Positions 45,324 to 56,389 of a DNA stretch of 64,000 nt are shown here, one piece after another. The number at the start of each line of letters is the position of its first letter. The first letter of the stretch is position 1. A model generated the notes under the pieces. That model was not told the origin of the DNA. It made no database searches and saw nothing but the letters and a program-made list of their open reading frames with translations. The DNA is from Rana temporaria (lineage: Eukaryota; Chordata; Amphibia; Anura; Ranidae): the NCBI RefSeq assembly GCF_905171775.1, contig NC_053494.1, positions 164,039,101 through 164,103,100 on the forward strand, written 5' to 3'. Both the position numbers and the translations under genes were made by a program.

Positions 45324-45884
45324 TTTGTGTAGTCTGTGGGGATGTGTTAAAGCTTCAGCATTTCTGTAAATTAGAAAGTTTGAGACCAAGTCTGAGACCC
45401 AAGCCTCTGGGGCACAGTGCAAACAAAAGAATTTTACGCACAGAACAAAGTTTTTAGCATGTATTGGTGCCCAACAAGGTAACATTTCTTCAGGGGTTCA
45501 GTTAGTGTTGAGGGTTAAAATATAACTAAAGGCAAAGCTTTTTAATTTTACAGTTTTTAATGGAGGGAACACTTGTCAGATGTTTATTGTTGTCTCTGAT
45601 CCCATTAAGGAGATTCCCCCTCTCTATTTGTCCTGTTTACCGTTTTCCCTGAAAATGAAAGAAAATCACAAATCTTGGCTTGTCCCTAAAAACCGTGATA
45701 AAGGGGAAAATCTTCCAATAGGGACACTAGTACTGGTGACAACCTGGGATTCCCTCACTTTGGAGGAATTTCCTCTTGCTTCCTGTTTTCACTTTGGGAC
45801 TGGAAGTGAAGGGAAACACCCCCCCCCCCCCAGTAGCAAAGAAAAACATACAATATAACAATCCCTTTCTCTTGGCTTTAAGGA
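45324..45884. other. Unassigned interval
   Basis: A C run at about 45820-45831. No gene recognised. Confidence 0.4.
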
Positions 45885-46413
45885 TTAAAGAGGAGTTCCC
45901 GTCTCCAATTTAAAAAAGAAAATTCAGCAACTACAAAAACTGTGGCTGCCGACTTTTAAATCGGAGGTCCACACAAAAATGGAACCTCCGCTTTTCTGAA
46001 CCCCCCCGGTGTCACATTTGGCACCTTTCAGGGGAGTGCAGATACCTGTATAATACAGGTAATTGCACCCACTTCCGGGCATAGACTCCCACGGGGGTCA
46101 CACCCCTTCCCGTCCCCCCCATCTTCTGGGAAACACACAGGTCCCAGAAGACAGCGGGGACCAGTTAGGACGCGTAGTGCTACTCGTGCATGCGCAGTGG
46201 GGAACCGGGAAGTGAAGCCGCAACGCTTCACTTCCTGATTCCCTCACCGAGGATTGCGGCGGGGCAGCCGAGAGCAGAGCGATTGATCGGCTTCGACTGC
46301 CGACATCGCGGGCACCCTGGACAGGTAAGTGTCCATTTATTAAAAGTCAGCAGCTGCAGTATTTGTAGCTGCTGGCTTTTAATATTATTTTTTCAGGCGG
46401 AACCCCGCTTTAA
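45885..46413. mobile_element. TTAA-bounded MITE
   Basis: TTAA at 45885-45888 and 46410-46413. Ends TTAAAGAGGAGTTCCCGTC and (reverse) TTAAAGCGGGGTTCCGCC. Second-level inverted repeats (AAAGTCAGCAGCTGCAG and GCAGCTACAAATACTGC-like) lie near the right end. 529 bp, GC-rich centre. Confidence 0.7.
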
Positions 46414-46692
46414 TAAACAGCCACTCACCTGTCCCAGGCTGTGCTTGGCCAAGCTGTTTTTACCTTGTGTCCTCTCCCCTCTGGCATCTTTACTATGGGC
46501 ACCTGGCTGTGACAGCTTGCAGCTTCACAGCCAGATACCCACGGCGTATGCGTGATTGGCACTGTGGATGGGAGGAGGCCTTAAAGCGTAACTTCCCCTT
46601 TTGGATGGATCTCTGCTTTAGGGAAAACTTGGCTAGTGGGCAAGGTGTTACGTTTGGGTAAATCTGTAGATAGAAATAGGTGATGAATCATA

Positions 46693-47068
46693 AGCCTCAT
46701 ACACACAATCGGATTTTCTGCAAACAAAGCGTAGGACTTTTGTCTGAAGGGCGTTGGCCATGAATGTGTCTTGCATACAAATGGCAAAGAATTGTCAGCC
46801 AACAAACACGGAACTACATGTTTTTTCAGCTCTTTATCGCCACCCTTTGGGCAACTTCTGCTAATGTTGTGTTATGGTGAGCATTGCTTCCGAGCATGCG
46901 TGTTGGACTTGTGTAAACACGATTGCATAATCTGACAACACACAATTGTTGGCGGACAATTTTAAAACATGCTATCCAACATTTGTTGGCGGAAAGTCTG
47001 AGCATACAAACGGTCAGATTTTTCGCCAACAACACACAATTCCCATCGAATTACGTGTGTACGAGGCT
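46693..47068. mobile_element. MITE (copy 2 of the 43354 family)
   Basis: Ends AGCCTCATACACACAATCGG and (reverse) AGCCTCGTACACACGTAATT with TA on both sides (46691-46692, 47069-47070). Same orientation as the copy 3.3 kb upstream. Confidence 0.75.
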
Positions 47069-47213
47069 TAAGAATTAAGCTAGGAGCCTCCACTACTGGG
47101 TGTGATATGCAAAAGGTAACCAGTTTCCATGGTGGTCAACTCTCTCTCTCCTCTCGTATGCACAAGAGGGAGCAGGCCGGTGATAGCAACCACAGGTATT
47201 GGACACTATTTAC

Positions 47214-47676
47214 TTAAAGCGGGGGTTCACCCAAAAAAAAAAAAATTTAACATTACATTCAGCCGAGTTGTCCTAATGACAATCGGCTGTTTTTTTTTTT
47301 TTTCGTACATAACGTATTTCACCGCCGCTTCCGGGTATGTCTTCTGCAGGACTGGGCGTTCCTATCTGATTGACAGGCTTCTGACCTTCGCATACAGCAC
47401 GTCACGAGTTGCCGAAAGAAGCCGAACGTCGGTGCGGCTCTATACGGCGCCTGCGCACCGACGTTCGGGCTTCTTTCGGCAACTCGTGACGCAAAGTATG
47501 CGATGGTCGGAAGCCTGTCAATCAGATAGGAACGCCCAGTCCCGCAGAAGACATACCCGGAATCGGCGGTGAAAATACAGTATGTACAGGGGGAAAAAAA
47601 ACAGCCGATTGTCATTAGGACAACTCGGCAGAATGTAATGTTAAAAATTTATTTTTTGAGTGAACCTCCACTTTAA
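47214..47676. mobile_element. TTAA foldback element, near-perfect hairpin
   Basis: TTAA at 47214-47217 and 47673-47676. The ends TTAAAGCGGGGGTTCACCC and (reverse) TTAAAGTGGAGGTTCACTC start arms of about 215 bp that pair almost throughout (TACATTC(A/T)GCCGAGTTGTCC; GACTGGGCGTTCCTATCTGA; CACGAGTTGCCGAAAGAAGC). The loop is centred near 47445. The 147-codon + frame and 98-codon minus frame are mirror artefacts. Confidence 0.85.
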
Positions 47677-48560
47677 GAAGGCCCTGGTATTTACATGTAA
47701 AGGGCTGCTTGGGTAGAGATCCAAAAGCCACGAGAAAGCTGCTGTGAACCACAATCTTGAATGTGATTGCAACACCAGCAGACACAGCTGTCGCTCAAGT
47801 GACACTCTGTAGTATTCCCCTTGCCTCCTCCCCTGGCTACTATAAAAGTTTATGTAGAGAGGTTAATGGAAAGGTGGAAGACCATGGCCCACAAAGAGTA
47901 ATTACTCTTGAAGAGAATTGATGAATGTGAGCTGCACTCATGTATTCTTGGGATCAAGTCATTCATGGTGGAACGCGGTAAGGAGGTGGTGATCTCTGGG
48001 TGGAGACATCATTTATGCAACTTTATTGTTGATTGAATAAAAGTACCTGGAAGAGTAAATACCGCAGTGCGGCTCTCATTCATCTGGTCTATCAAAGTTA
48101 ATGAACAGTTAAAGCTGAATTGTCTTGGTTAAAGTCTGTTGAATACCCACCTCCACCTGTCAGCGATGCCACTTTTAGATCCCTTGCCAGCTGGCATCTT
48201 CTCACTGGACTTCTTTCAAGTGCTTGGCCTTCGGCCTATTTATTGGCCAGCAGGGGGTGATGTGACTCCCACTTATGTACACGGGAGTCATTCATTCCAG
48301 CACCACCGCAGTGTGCCAGGAATGTCTGCTGTGCCGCACCTATGCATCTTGGTGTCTATTCAGCAAATAATTGCGGAAAGGTAGGTAACTTTGTTTTATC
48401 GCAAAAAATAAATAGCATGCCTCTTTTGCAATCGAGCTGCCTGACTGTTTTTTTTTTCCTTGTAGGTTTACTTCTGCTTTTATCCTTAGTGTAGGGTTAA
48501 TAGCGTTTTGATCTGTGCCTTGTCAAAGCCCACTGTATCCTTACCCACAATAACTAAAAC
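47677..48560. other. Unassigned interval
   Basis: No recognisable repeat edge or exon. Confidence 0.4.
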
Positions 48561-48960
48561 TTAAAAGGTTAGTTTACATTTACCAAAAAATGCCTATGCA
48601 GTTAAAAGGTAATTGTAGATAACAGTAAACCCTTTGACACAACTTTGACCAAAGTTTAATGAGGCTCTTGCTATAGTTGTAAGCCATTTACATACCTTCT
48701 AAAGCCTGGCTGAAAACTCCCAGATATGACATCATCCTGCCATGCCTTGTTGCATGGTGAAAATGAGCACTAATAGGGAGTGTCTTAGCAGATGATGCCA
48801 TCTGTGAGAGTTTTTCTGCCAAGTTTCAGAAGGTACATAAATTACCTACACCTATAGCAAGGGCATTATTAAACTTTAGTGAAAGCTGCACAGTTTATCT
48901 ACAGTTGCCCATTACCTGCATAGGCATTTTTTTTAAGATAAAGGTGAACTAACACTTTAA
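48561..48960. mobile_element. TTAA-bounded foldback MITE
   Basis: TTAA at 48561-48564 and 48957-48960. Ends TTAAAAGGTTAGTTTACATT and (reverse) TTAAAGTGTTAGTTCACCTT. The arms pair along most of the 400 bp (AATGCCTATGCAG with CTGCATAGGCATT; AGTTTAATGAGGC with its counterpart; ATGCCATC near the loop). Confidence 0.75.
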
Positions 48961-49957
48961 GAGGGAAGTATCACAGCAACCAGGGGATCTCTGTACATTA
49001 TGCCTACATGTGGGTAGCTGCCAATGACCACTGCAGAATAGTATATTAAGGTCCCCAAGTTCATGTAAATGATTATGGAGCTTCTGGGGCCTGTAGCAAA
49101 ATTGGTACACTTCTGCTTTGCAGTCATCAGATCTGCAATAATATGGAGGTGTCATCTATCCAAGATGCTTGCCCTCCTATCAAAGGAATCCTCTACTCTT
49201 TCACACAAAGGAAAACCCTCTGAATTGTCATATCTTTCACCTGCTATAGCCTTATTTGTGTAATTAACAATTGTGTAGTGATAATAACCACAACACTGAT
49301 AAGTGACTGGGTCTCAGCTTAGAAATTCATTTAAACACCTAGGTAGATATTCTTCATCTTGAAGTGCACAACGAACATGATTTAAGTTTATGAAAACAGG
49401 CAGCGTGTTAAGTATGCCGAGTGTCAGATCTTTTCATCTGCAGGAATAAAGAGCTTGAGTGGTCTTCAAACGATGTCTATAGAGCATTAATTGGATGCTT
49501 AAAATGTTTAGCCACTTGGGTCTCTTCTAGGTTTTATAATAGTTTCTAACATATAAAGCATAGTGGGGATTAAAGAAAAATTCCTTTTAAGCACTTTTTA
49601 AATCTTGTCTGGCCTCATAGCATAAGCACAGTGCAATTCCAGACAAGCAGTCCTTTCTGTGAATATAAGTCAGGGTGCAACGGTCAGGCATGTGTAGAAG
49701 TATAAAAAAAAAGAAATGAAAAATGCCACTGAAAGAAATGTCTGCACATTCTCTTCAGCATTATATAGCTGAGCAATATAGTAGGGGGAAAAAATCTGTG
49801 CTGTAACTGGAGATTTTCCTGTTCTCTTCTATGTTTTGATGTCAACTAGCATCATGAACTGTTAGGGATGAAAATGGAAACTTTTTTTATTTTCAGGTTA
49901 TCAATCCTTGGCTGCAAGTAGTATTTTATTTTTATTTTTCATTGTAAATTGGTAAGG
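48961..49957. other. Unassigned interval, possibly unique
   Basis: Complex AT-rich sequence; no repeat edges. Confidence 0.4.
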
Positions 49958-50452
49958 TTAAAGTGTTACTAATCCCACAACAGTAAAATCAGTCTGTATA
50001 TGCAGTAAAGCATGCTTGTTATACTCACTGTAGAACCTAAGTAGTTAATCCTGCGCCCTGTGTAAAAAGCCTGTCTTCAATGATACTCCCCTTTTACTGT
50101 CCCCAATCCATCTCCTGATCGTGCAGAGCCTTGGGGGCACTCTGTACATGCTCAGTTTTGGTGTGTATAGATGTTTTTGTTTTGTTTTTGGGCCAATACG
50201 CACTGTCCAGACAGAGGATCAGGAGTCATGCAGCCTCATAGGCTGGTCAGAGGAGAATAAAAACTACTCCTACAAGCTTTAACCAGTGATTGGCCCAACA
50301 CTAATAGAAGTCACAAGTTTGCTATATAATGCTGACAAGAAAAAGTATTTAGCAGTTTATATTTACTAGAAATAATTCCATTTCCATCTTCTGTGTATTG
50401 TGGGAGACCAGATATATTGAATGAAGGGTCCTGGGTTTAGTAACACTTTGGT
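49958..50452 (+). mobile_element. TTAA MITE, plus-oriented copy
   Basis: Left end TTAAAGTGTTACTAATCCCA (TTAA 49958-49961); right end CTGGGTTTAGTAACACTTTG, whose TTAA is mutated. Homologous in inverted order to 34683-35197. Confidence 0.65.
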
Positions 50453-51085
50453 TGAATATGTTGGGTTTTATCTCCCTTTTCATTACACAGGAGTTGTTTC
50501 CAGGCTACAACTTAAAGTGTTCAGGAAACTACTAAAATTGAGGACATTTCTTAAATATTTTCTCTGTAATACACTGCAGTTGGATTCTAGATAGCATGGG
50601 GTTGGCAAGACTTATTTCCTGAAACATTTCTTAAGCGACTTAATTGCTTCATGGTATATTCAGTCAAATTTCAAATTCATGTCTGAATCTGATTGGTGTA
50701 TATGATCAATTAGCTCCACAAAGCTTAGGATTGACAGTTTTCCATGTGTGTGTGAGATGTCAAGAAGTCAGCAGTGAGTGTGCAGAGGACACCTTTCCTA
50801 ATTTACAAACAGATGAGCAAAGGATCTCCGATCAATAGATTACCATACAAAGCAGGTGGTTGGAATGGGGCACTTTAGTTTTCCCTGGATGAAATACTGA
50901 ATCCTTAAGCAGGTAGGTTTACTACTGTATATGCATTTCAATGCTTCGTTTTCAATTTTGGACAAATAGAAGAACACTGGGATTTAGAACTATCCTAGTT
51001 CCTAAGGAAGTTGTAATTATATTTAGACTAGGTGGATTCTGTCATGGCATGTCAAAGTATATACACCATTTCTTTTGTAGCTGAG
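50453..51085. other. Unassigned interval
   Basis: Nothing recognised. Confidence 0.4.
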
Positions 51086-51464
51086 AAAGTCTAAGATTGA
51101 AGCAGTACGCGAGAATGTGATCATCCAGGCACAAAATTATTTCAAAATAGGATAAACATTTTATTAGAGACATTGTGTTTCAGGGGCCAAAACACGTCCC
51201 TTCATCAGGGCTGTAAAAATAAAAAATTGGTGTATACTGGACTACCTAAACCAGCTGCTGACCAACGCTGTGCTTCCATACCAGCCAGGTTCAAATAAAT
51301 GCATATACCTTAGTCCATTATACACTAATCTTATTTTTCAAACTTTGATGAAGGGGATCTGTTCTGGCTCCTGAAGCACATTGAATCCCCAAAAATGTGT
51401 CCTATTTTGGAATAAATTTGTGTCTGGATAATCAGCCTCCGATGTAGCGCTTCATCTTAGACTT
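51086..51464. repeat. Foldback repeat carrying the core motif
   Basis: AAAGTCTAAGATTGAAGC at the left is complemented by GCTTCATCTTAGACTTT at the right; arms of ~100 bp include GGCACAAAATTATTTCAAAATAGG and its counterpart near 51400. Between them TTTCAGGGGCCAAAACACGT and CCCTTCATCAGGG (51178-51214) are the core motif. Confidence 0.6.
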
Positions 51465-52091
51465 TGAATTTTAACTGCATTGTATCAGGTATATTTTCTG
51501 AAGGATCAGTTTTAGTTATGAAATACAAATAGAATATTGTTCACATAGTACCTTCCTTAATCTAAAAATTAGGATCGTCATCCCTAATGGTGCTGTCCCA
51601 TGTGCACACAAACACACATTGATTAGAGGACCAAAATCAAACCTAGATGATTGAATCTGCCCCTGAGGCAGGGAATATCTAGCAAGTTATGGAAGCACAT
51701 ACAGACACTGATCATCTCCCATATCTAACCCTGCTAGGCAGTAGGAGAAAGTCCTGCCTATATGGTTATAATTCAGCAAACTCTTACCTAATTCCTGGGA
51801 TTTAAACATTTCCTGCTGTACAATGTAACTGACAAAAATTTATCCGATTGGATATGTTTTTTTTAAATATTTCCCTTTTATCAGGGTTGTCAAACCAGCT
51901 GCCGGAGGAGACAAAGCACAGCCCTGGTGAAGGGAAAATGTTTTCCAACCCCTGAAATGCATTGGCTTTGTTTTTGTTTTTTTACTTATAAATTGAGTTT
52001 TAACTTGGACGTTCTGCATTTGTTGGCCCATGCTGTATTGTGTAGGAAAGGGTGAACCTGCATTTGTGCAAACTGTCCACCAATTGCAAGA
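51465..52091. other. Unassigned interval with inverted core motif
   Basis: At 51880-51960 the minus strand carries CCAATGCATTTCAGGGGTTG followed by CCCTTCACCAGGGCTG, a fifth instance of the core motif. Otherwise nothing is recognised. Confidence 0.4.
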
Positions 52092-52340
52092 CTAAAGCTG
52101 GCCATTCATGATCAAAATTCGGCCAGTTCAGCAGGGACCAGATAAATTTCGATCCATATATGGGCACTGTGGTTGTATAGAAGTTGATCTAATGATCGAC
52201 TATTGTACAAATGCCCTGATGGGTTTTCCCTGCTCGATCAGTATCGCAGGCTATAGCCTGCAGCAATGAATGGTGTATAGCTGCTATCGGAATACAATAG
52301 CTTAGCAGGAGGATTTCCCCATCCAGCTCGAATGTGGAAA
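52092..52340. mobile_element. MITE left part, truncated
   Basis: CTAAAGCTGGCCATTCATGA is the left end of the family found complete at 52814. No right end is visible. Confidence 0.45.
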
Positions 52341-52813
52341 TGCAAAAATTGCATCCGTTTACTTTTTATTTTTCATTCAACCCACTGATTGAACAAAAAA
52401 AACTGACTTATCTGTGGGCTGCTTAATTCTTTATTAATAAAAATGTAGCTGTTATTTTTGGGATTCCAATTGTATACCCCTCAATAGCAGAACTTTAGGC
52501 AACTATTTTAAAAGTCATTCCAAAGATATTTTAAATACTACTAGAACAAATGTTGAAACTACAGTGTCTTTATGATATATTTCAATATTCAACTTGCAGA
52601 CTAGAAATCTCCCTGAAAGTTGCCATTATTTGGACGTCTGTGTTAAATGTACATGCAGCTAGGCATCACATTTTCTGGATCTTACTGTATCTGTATTTTC
52701 TGTATGGCCATAAATTTCAGCCTGCACATACTTTAAACTTTAGTCTATCCTAGGAAGAAAACAGAAACCAATAGCTGATGCAAATGCAATATAATGCAAA
52801 TGCCAACTTCAGT

Positions 52814-53136
52814 TAAGCCGGCCATAGTTGATACCACGGGTTGCAGGAAAGAATCATTTGATTCCCCCATTAACACAGTCAGTGTTGATGAAGGAATCCC
52901 TCCCGCTGAGCTGTTGTACTCTCCCAGCGTGTGTGTGTGTGTGTGGGGGGGGGGGGGAATCCGTCCCTGCTAGAAAAGCACAGTGATTGGATAATCACAT
53001 CCTAAAAATCCGTCATGTTATGCCCATGTCGACCGATGGATCAATTTGGGTACAATCAGCCAGCCCATACGTGGTTTGAATCTTAGCCGGTCTCTGCTGA
53101 ACCACCCGAGATTCTAACAGTGTGTGGTCAGCTTTA
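52814..53136. mobile_element. MITE with TAAGC(C/T)G(G/A)CCA ends
   Basis: Ends TAAGCCGGCCATAGTTGATA and (reverse) TAAAGCTGACCACACACTGT. Internal (GT)n followed by a G run at about 52929-52958. Non-coding. Confidence 0.6.
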
Positions 53137-53404
53137 GGAAGTCACATTGCCTACCATGCCTCAGTATTTTTCAGTAATGCCACATATTGCAATCAAGGGG
53201 CTAATTATGTGCTGAAGTCAAGCCAAAGCCTCAACATCCTGGGATATTTGAAGGCTACTGCAGTTAACTATTGCTGTTCATTTAGACCCATACAGTTTAG
53301 TACAGGTACATTTTAAGATAAATGTAAACAGCCTTCAAATGTAGTTCAGAGTCACTAAGTAAATCGAGATTTTCCTAGCTTGTGACGGAAAATATTAATT
53401 ATAT

Positions 53405-53585
53405 GAAGACAGGAGGCGAGTATCTTATGCATTATCTTTCTTTAATAATGCCCATAGCAGAAATACAGTAAACATTTATTGTAACTTAAAAAAATTCAAA
53501 GAACTACCCTTCCCAGCAGTCCCTGGGCCAGTGTAGCCCCTCCCAGACCGTAGCCTATATAAGGGACTGTCTGAGGTAACCTATT
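53405..53585 (+). repeat. DIRS left inverted terminal repeat
   Basis: From GAGTATCTTATGCATTATCT to GAGGTAACCTATT it is the near-perfect reverse complement of 58820-58998. It contains TATATAAGG pointing inward (53556) and, on the minus strand, AATAAA (complement of 53475-53480), which would serve as the poly(A) signal for the element's minus-strand transcript. Confidence 0.9.
53475..53480 (-). terminator. Candidate poly(A) signal of the DIRS transcript
   Basis: The minus strand reads AATAAA inside the left terminal repeat, downstream of all recognised coding remnants. Confidence 0.5.
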
Positions 53586-54033
53586 CCTCTTTCTTCATGC
53601 GAATTAGTGTAAACAGGAACCGAAAGTCCAATTAGACATCTCCGCGGCTGCCGGGAACCTTCCGACCGGAACACAACATCCGAATCTGGAGGAAACGAAA
53701 GGACAAGGCCAACACGGACCAACTTCATCCGGACCAACTTCATCCCAACGGGGACTATAGGAAACCCAAACCATTCGGAGCCGACCGGTCAGTTGTCCTC
53801 AGGAATATGGACCAACGGATTCAGTCAACGGCATCCCGACTCCGGATCTGGAACGCAGTAGGAACCTCCATCTGCGGTGAACTAAACCCATGGATCGAAA
53901 CGGACAGCAATCCCAACGGGGATAGTGAAAACGAACTCCCGGGGCGTACCAGCCTCCGACTTGCAGGGTGCGTGGTTCATCAGTCTAGAACGAGAGAGAG
54001 ACAACCTCGTGACAGGGTTGGGTTGGGAGGGAA
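53586..54033. other. DIRS segment between left terminal repeat and internal complementary region
   Basis: About 450 bp, GC-rich, containing a duplicated ACCAACTTCATCC(G/C) (about 53719-53745) and two CCCAACGGGGA segments (about 53745 and 53912). Neither strand shows a domain I recognise. It could be the end of the recombinase gene, a lost methyltransferase region, or untranslated DNA. Confidence 0.4.
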
Positions 54034-54129
54034 GATACTCGCCTCCTGTCTTCATATAATTAATATTTTCCGTCACAAGCTAGGAAAATCTCGAATTATA
54101 CATCAGACAGGAGGCTCATATCTTATGCA
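54034..54129 (+). repeat. DIRS internal complementary region
   Basis: The first half (GATACTCGCCTCCTGTCTTC to AAGCTAGGAAAATCTCG) is the reverse complement of the left outer end (53365-53433). The second half (AATTATACATCAGACAGGAG to CATATCTTATGC) is the reverse complement of the right outer end (58985-59008). The junction fixes both element termini. In the DIRS-1 model this region templates completion and circularisation of the cDNA. Confidence 0.9.
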
Positions 54130-54210
54130 AGTTCAAAGCTATAACAATGCATATGACCAATAACAATCAAAATAATCCACAACACTGACATAGATATGTG
54201 TACCTCCTGT

Positions 54211-54806
54211 TCAAAGCGGGATTGGCGGAAAAGCGGTCGCTGACAACAGTCCGCCGCTATAGTAAGTCACAGAGGAAACCGGGGAGAGAGGATTAACGTA
54301 GGAAACGAGGAGTTGAAAGACTTGCGAAGATCGCAGCGAGGCTGTCAAGGACATATAAGTCTGTAGACAGCGGATCACATACAGTTGTGGATGTGCGGGG
54401 AAGAACGGGTAGAAAACCGATCGAAGTACCGTCTGGTCCAATGCACGACGGAAAAAGACTTGAGTCTCTGAGGCGAGGAATGACGCCTGGATATGTCCAA
54501 AGCCTTGACGTCTGACCCACCATGATGGAAATCAGACACAAGAAGACAGTAAGCTCGAAAGACAGTAACCTCAAAACAGAGTGTCAACGTCCCCCAGCCC
54601 GAGAACATGATCATGACCTTGGAAAAATCCCAAGTGTGCTGGTACATTGGGCGATTTAAACTTAACGCCTTCAAAATTGACACACCAACGGATCCAAAGA
54701 GTCCGCCAGATAATTGGCTATTACAGACCCTGGCGCTTGAACGGGGTCGACCCGTCGTTGATCACACCAAGTAACCCAGAGTCCCCAGGTAGATCGAGAT
54801 GCCGAT
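54211..54806 (-). pseudogene. DIRS tyrosine recombinase remnant
   Basis: In intact elements this protein cuts and rejoins DNA through a catalytic Tyr with an Arg-His-Arg set. On the minus strand, fragments in three frames give FLCLISIMVG, SDVKALDISRRH, VIRCLQTYMSLT and SSQVFQLLVSYVNPLSPVSS. The pattern of a leucine-rich helix, an arginine/serine turn with V(K/S)xLxALDIS, a DVxRCLxxYxxxT segment and a PLSPVSS segment resembles DIRS recombinase C-terminal domains. The terminal His-x-x-Arg and Tyr were not found before the internal complementary region. Frameshifts prevent a single product. Assignment rests on position and partial similarity. Confidence 0.5.
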
Positions 54807-56286
54807 CTAGTCCCGGGGGCCCAGTCCAAGGCAGGGAATCCCTAGCTGTTCCCGAAAGGTCGTAGTCTGCGACCGGAACCCCGATACTAACCATGTGAGG
54901 AGAGGTAGGATGTGCTTCGTGAGTAGAGGGTGCAGATCCCCGTTCGGACCAGCGAGGAGGTGGGGGGAATGAGGAAACAACCTGGGGAGTTCCACCGTCA
55001 TCCTCAGAAGGAGGGGAAACCATGGCTGCGTCGGCCACCACGGAGTGAACCGCACGACTGATGCCCTCCGGCTCGCTAAGTGAAGGAGGACCCTGAGGGT
55101 CACCGGGAACAGGGGAACGCGTAATGTGTCCCCTGTGACCACGTTTGGTGGAGGGCGTCCACATGGTGCGCCTCCGGATTCCGGCCTCCGGTTGTAAGAG
55201 CGCGGAAACTGGTGGTTGATACGGGGAACGAACAGGTCCATAGAGAAGGATCCGTGAAGTGAGCGAGGATCAGGGACCCTGACCGGTGCGGTCGCCAATC
55301 GTTGGAATCGGTCAGGTAACGAGAATCCAATCTGCCACCCTATAGGGATAGTCTGTGGCATATCCCGCAATCGGGACGATGTTGCATTCCAGGCAGAAGT
55401 GCCGAAGTCTTACTAGATCAGCTAGGATTCTGGATCAGGGGCCCACCAAGTGATCGACGTACCGGACCGCGGGTACGTTGTCCGAACGCAATAGCACACA
55501 GCAGATGGACGTGCGTGGTAACAGACTTCCGATGGCAAAAAAGGCCGTCAGGGGTGTATGTGTTGATGTGCAGCCGAGGGTTCTCTGCGGACCACGTCCT
55601 ACCGGAGGACGAGGGACTGCACCGAGCACCCCAGCCGAGGCGGCTGGTATCCGACCCTATGACGAAATCCGAGTTGAAAATGTCTCGCCGTTCCGTTTGA
55701 CGGCATGACGTAACCACTACCGTAGGTCCACCATGGCTTCACTTAGTTTGTATAGCGAAGCCCCTAGCGAAGATGTAGAGTCTCGAGTCTCTGGAGGGTT
55801 CGACAGTGAAGAGGGGCTGGAGAGTGGCCTGGATTGACACCGGGTACAGGCCGACTAAGCGAGTCAGTCCGCGTAAGGACACCCGCTGCTGCCCAGCATG
55901 ATACTGATGTCTTTGCGGATGGCGGCTAATTGGGTATGGGTAGCCGAAGGATCGCTCGGTTGGTGTCCACCAAGAACCCCAAAAAACTCTATCTCCTGAA
56001 ATGGGGAGATAATAGGTGTTCGTGATCTATGAGGAGTCCCAGATCGCGAAGCGATCCGACCATCCAGGAGGCGTGTTCGCTCGCTAGGCGAGGGGAACCA
56101 GCCATTAGAAGTAGGTCGTTCAAGTAGATGTTCAACCTCACCCTTGTTCCACAGGGCAGTAAGTTGGTGAGATTTCTCAAGCTCCCACCGGACGAAAAAC
56201 CGCCTTTCTTCTTCCTGATCGGAAAGATGTTGTTGAGGAAGTTCAAAGAGAGCGGGTCCATCTCTACTATCGGCTGTTTGGTCCAA
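54807..56286 (-). pseudogene. DIRS reverse transcriptase / RNase H remnant
   Basis: The intact protein copies the element RNA into DNA. Read 5' to 3' on the minus strand: a finger segment SLNFLNNIFPIRKKKGGF (about 56200-56260); IYLNDLLLMAGSPRLASEHA, the YxDD catalytic box with the first Asp changed to Asn (about 56080-56140); then FLGFLVDTNRAIL-like and RLETLHL segments; the RNase H start IGSDTSRLGWGA (about 55635-55670); SDNVPAVRYVDHL (about 55450-55490); and the tail EAHHVDALHQTWSQGTHYAF (55110-55190) and WPTQPWFPLLLRM (about 55000-55050). Motif A (an L-x-D-A-Y-like box) is not seen and the spacing is short, so an internal deletion is likely. Stops and frameshifts divide it into at least four frames. 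Confidence 0.75.
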
Positions 56287-56389
56287 GGTCTAGCAACCTG
56301 TTGTCCATTAGGACGGTGTTTAGGTTTGAAAAACCGAATGGGATGGTGAACCAGGTATACGCCTGGTAATATAACTCCATTTGTCCTAC

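Noticed and set aside
47129..47572. 147-codon + frame
   Set aside because: It runs through the TTAA foldback element; the 98-codon minus frame is its mirror image.
53807..54163. 118-codon + frame
   Set aside because: Spans the DIRS internal complementary region on the non-coding strand.
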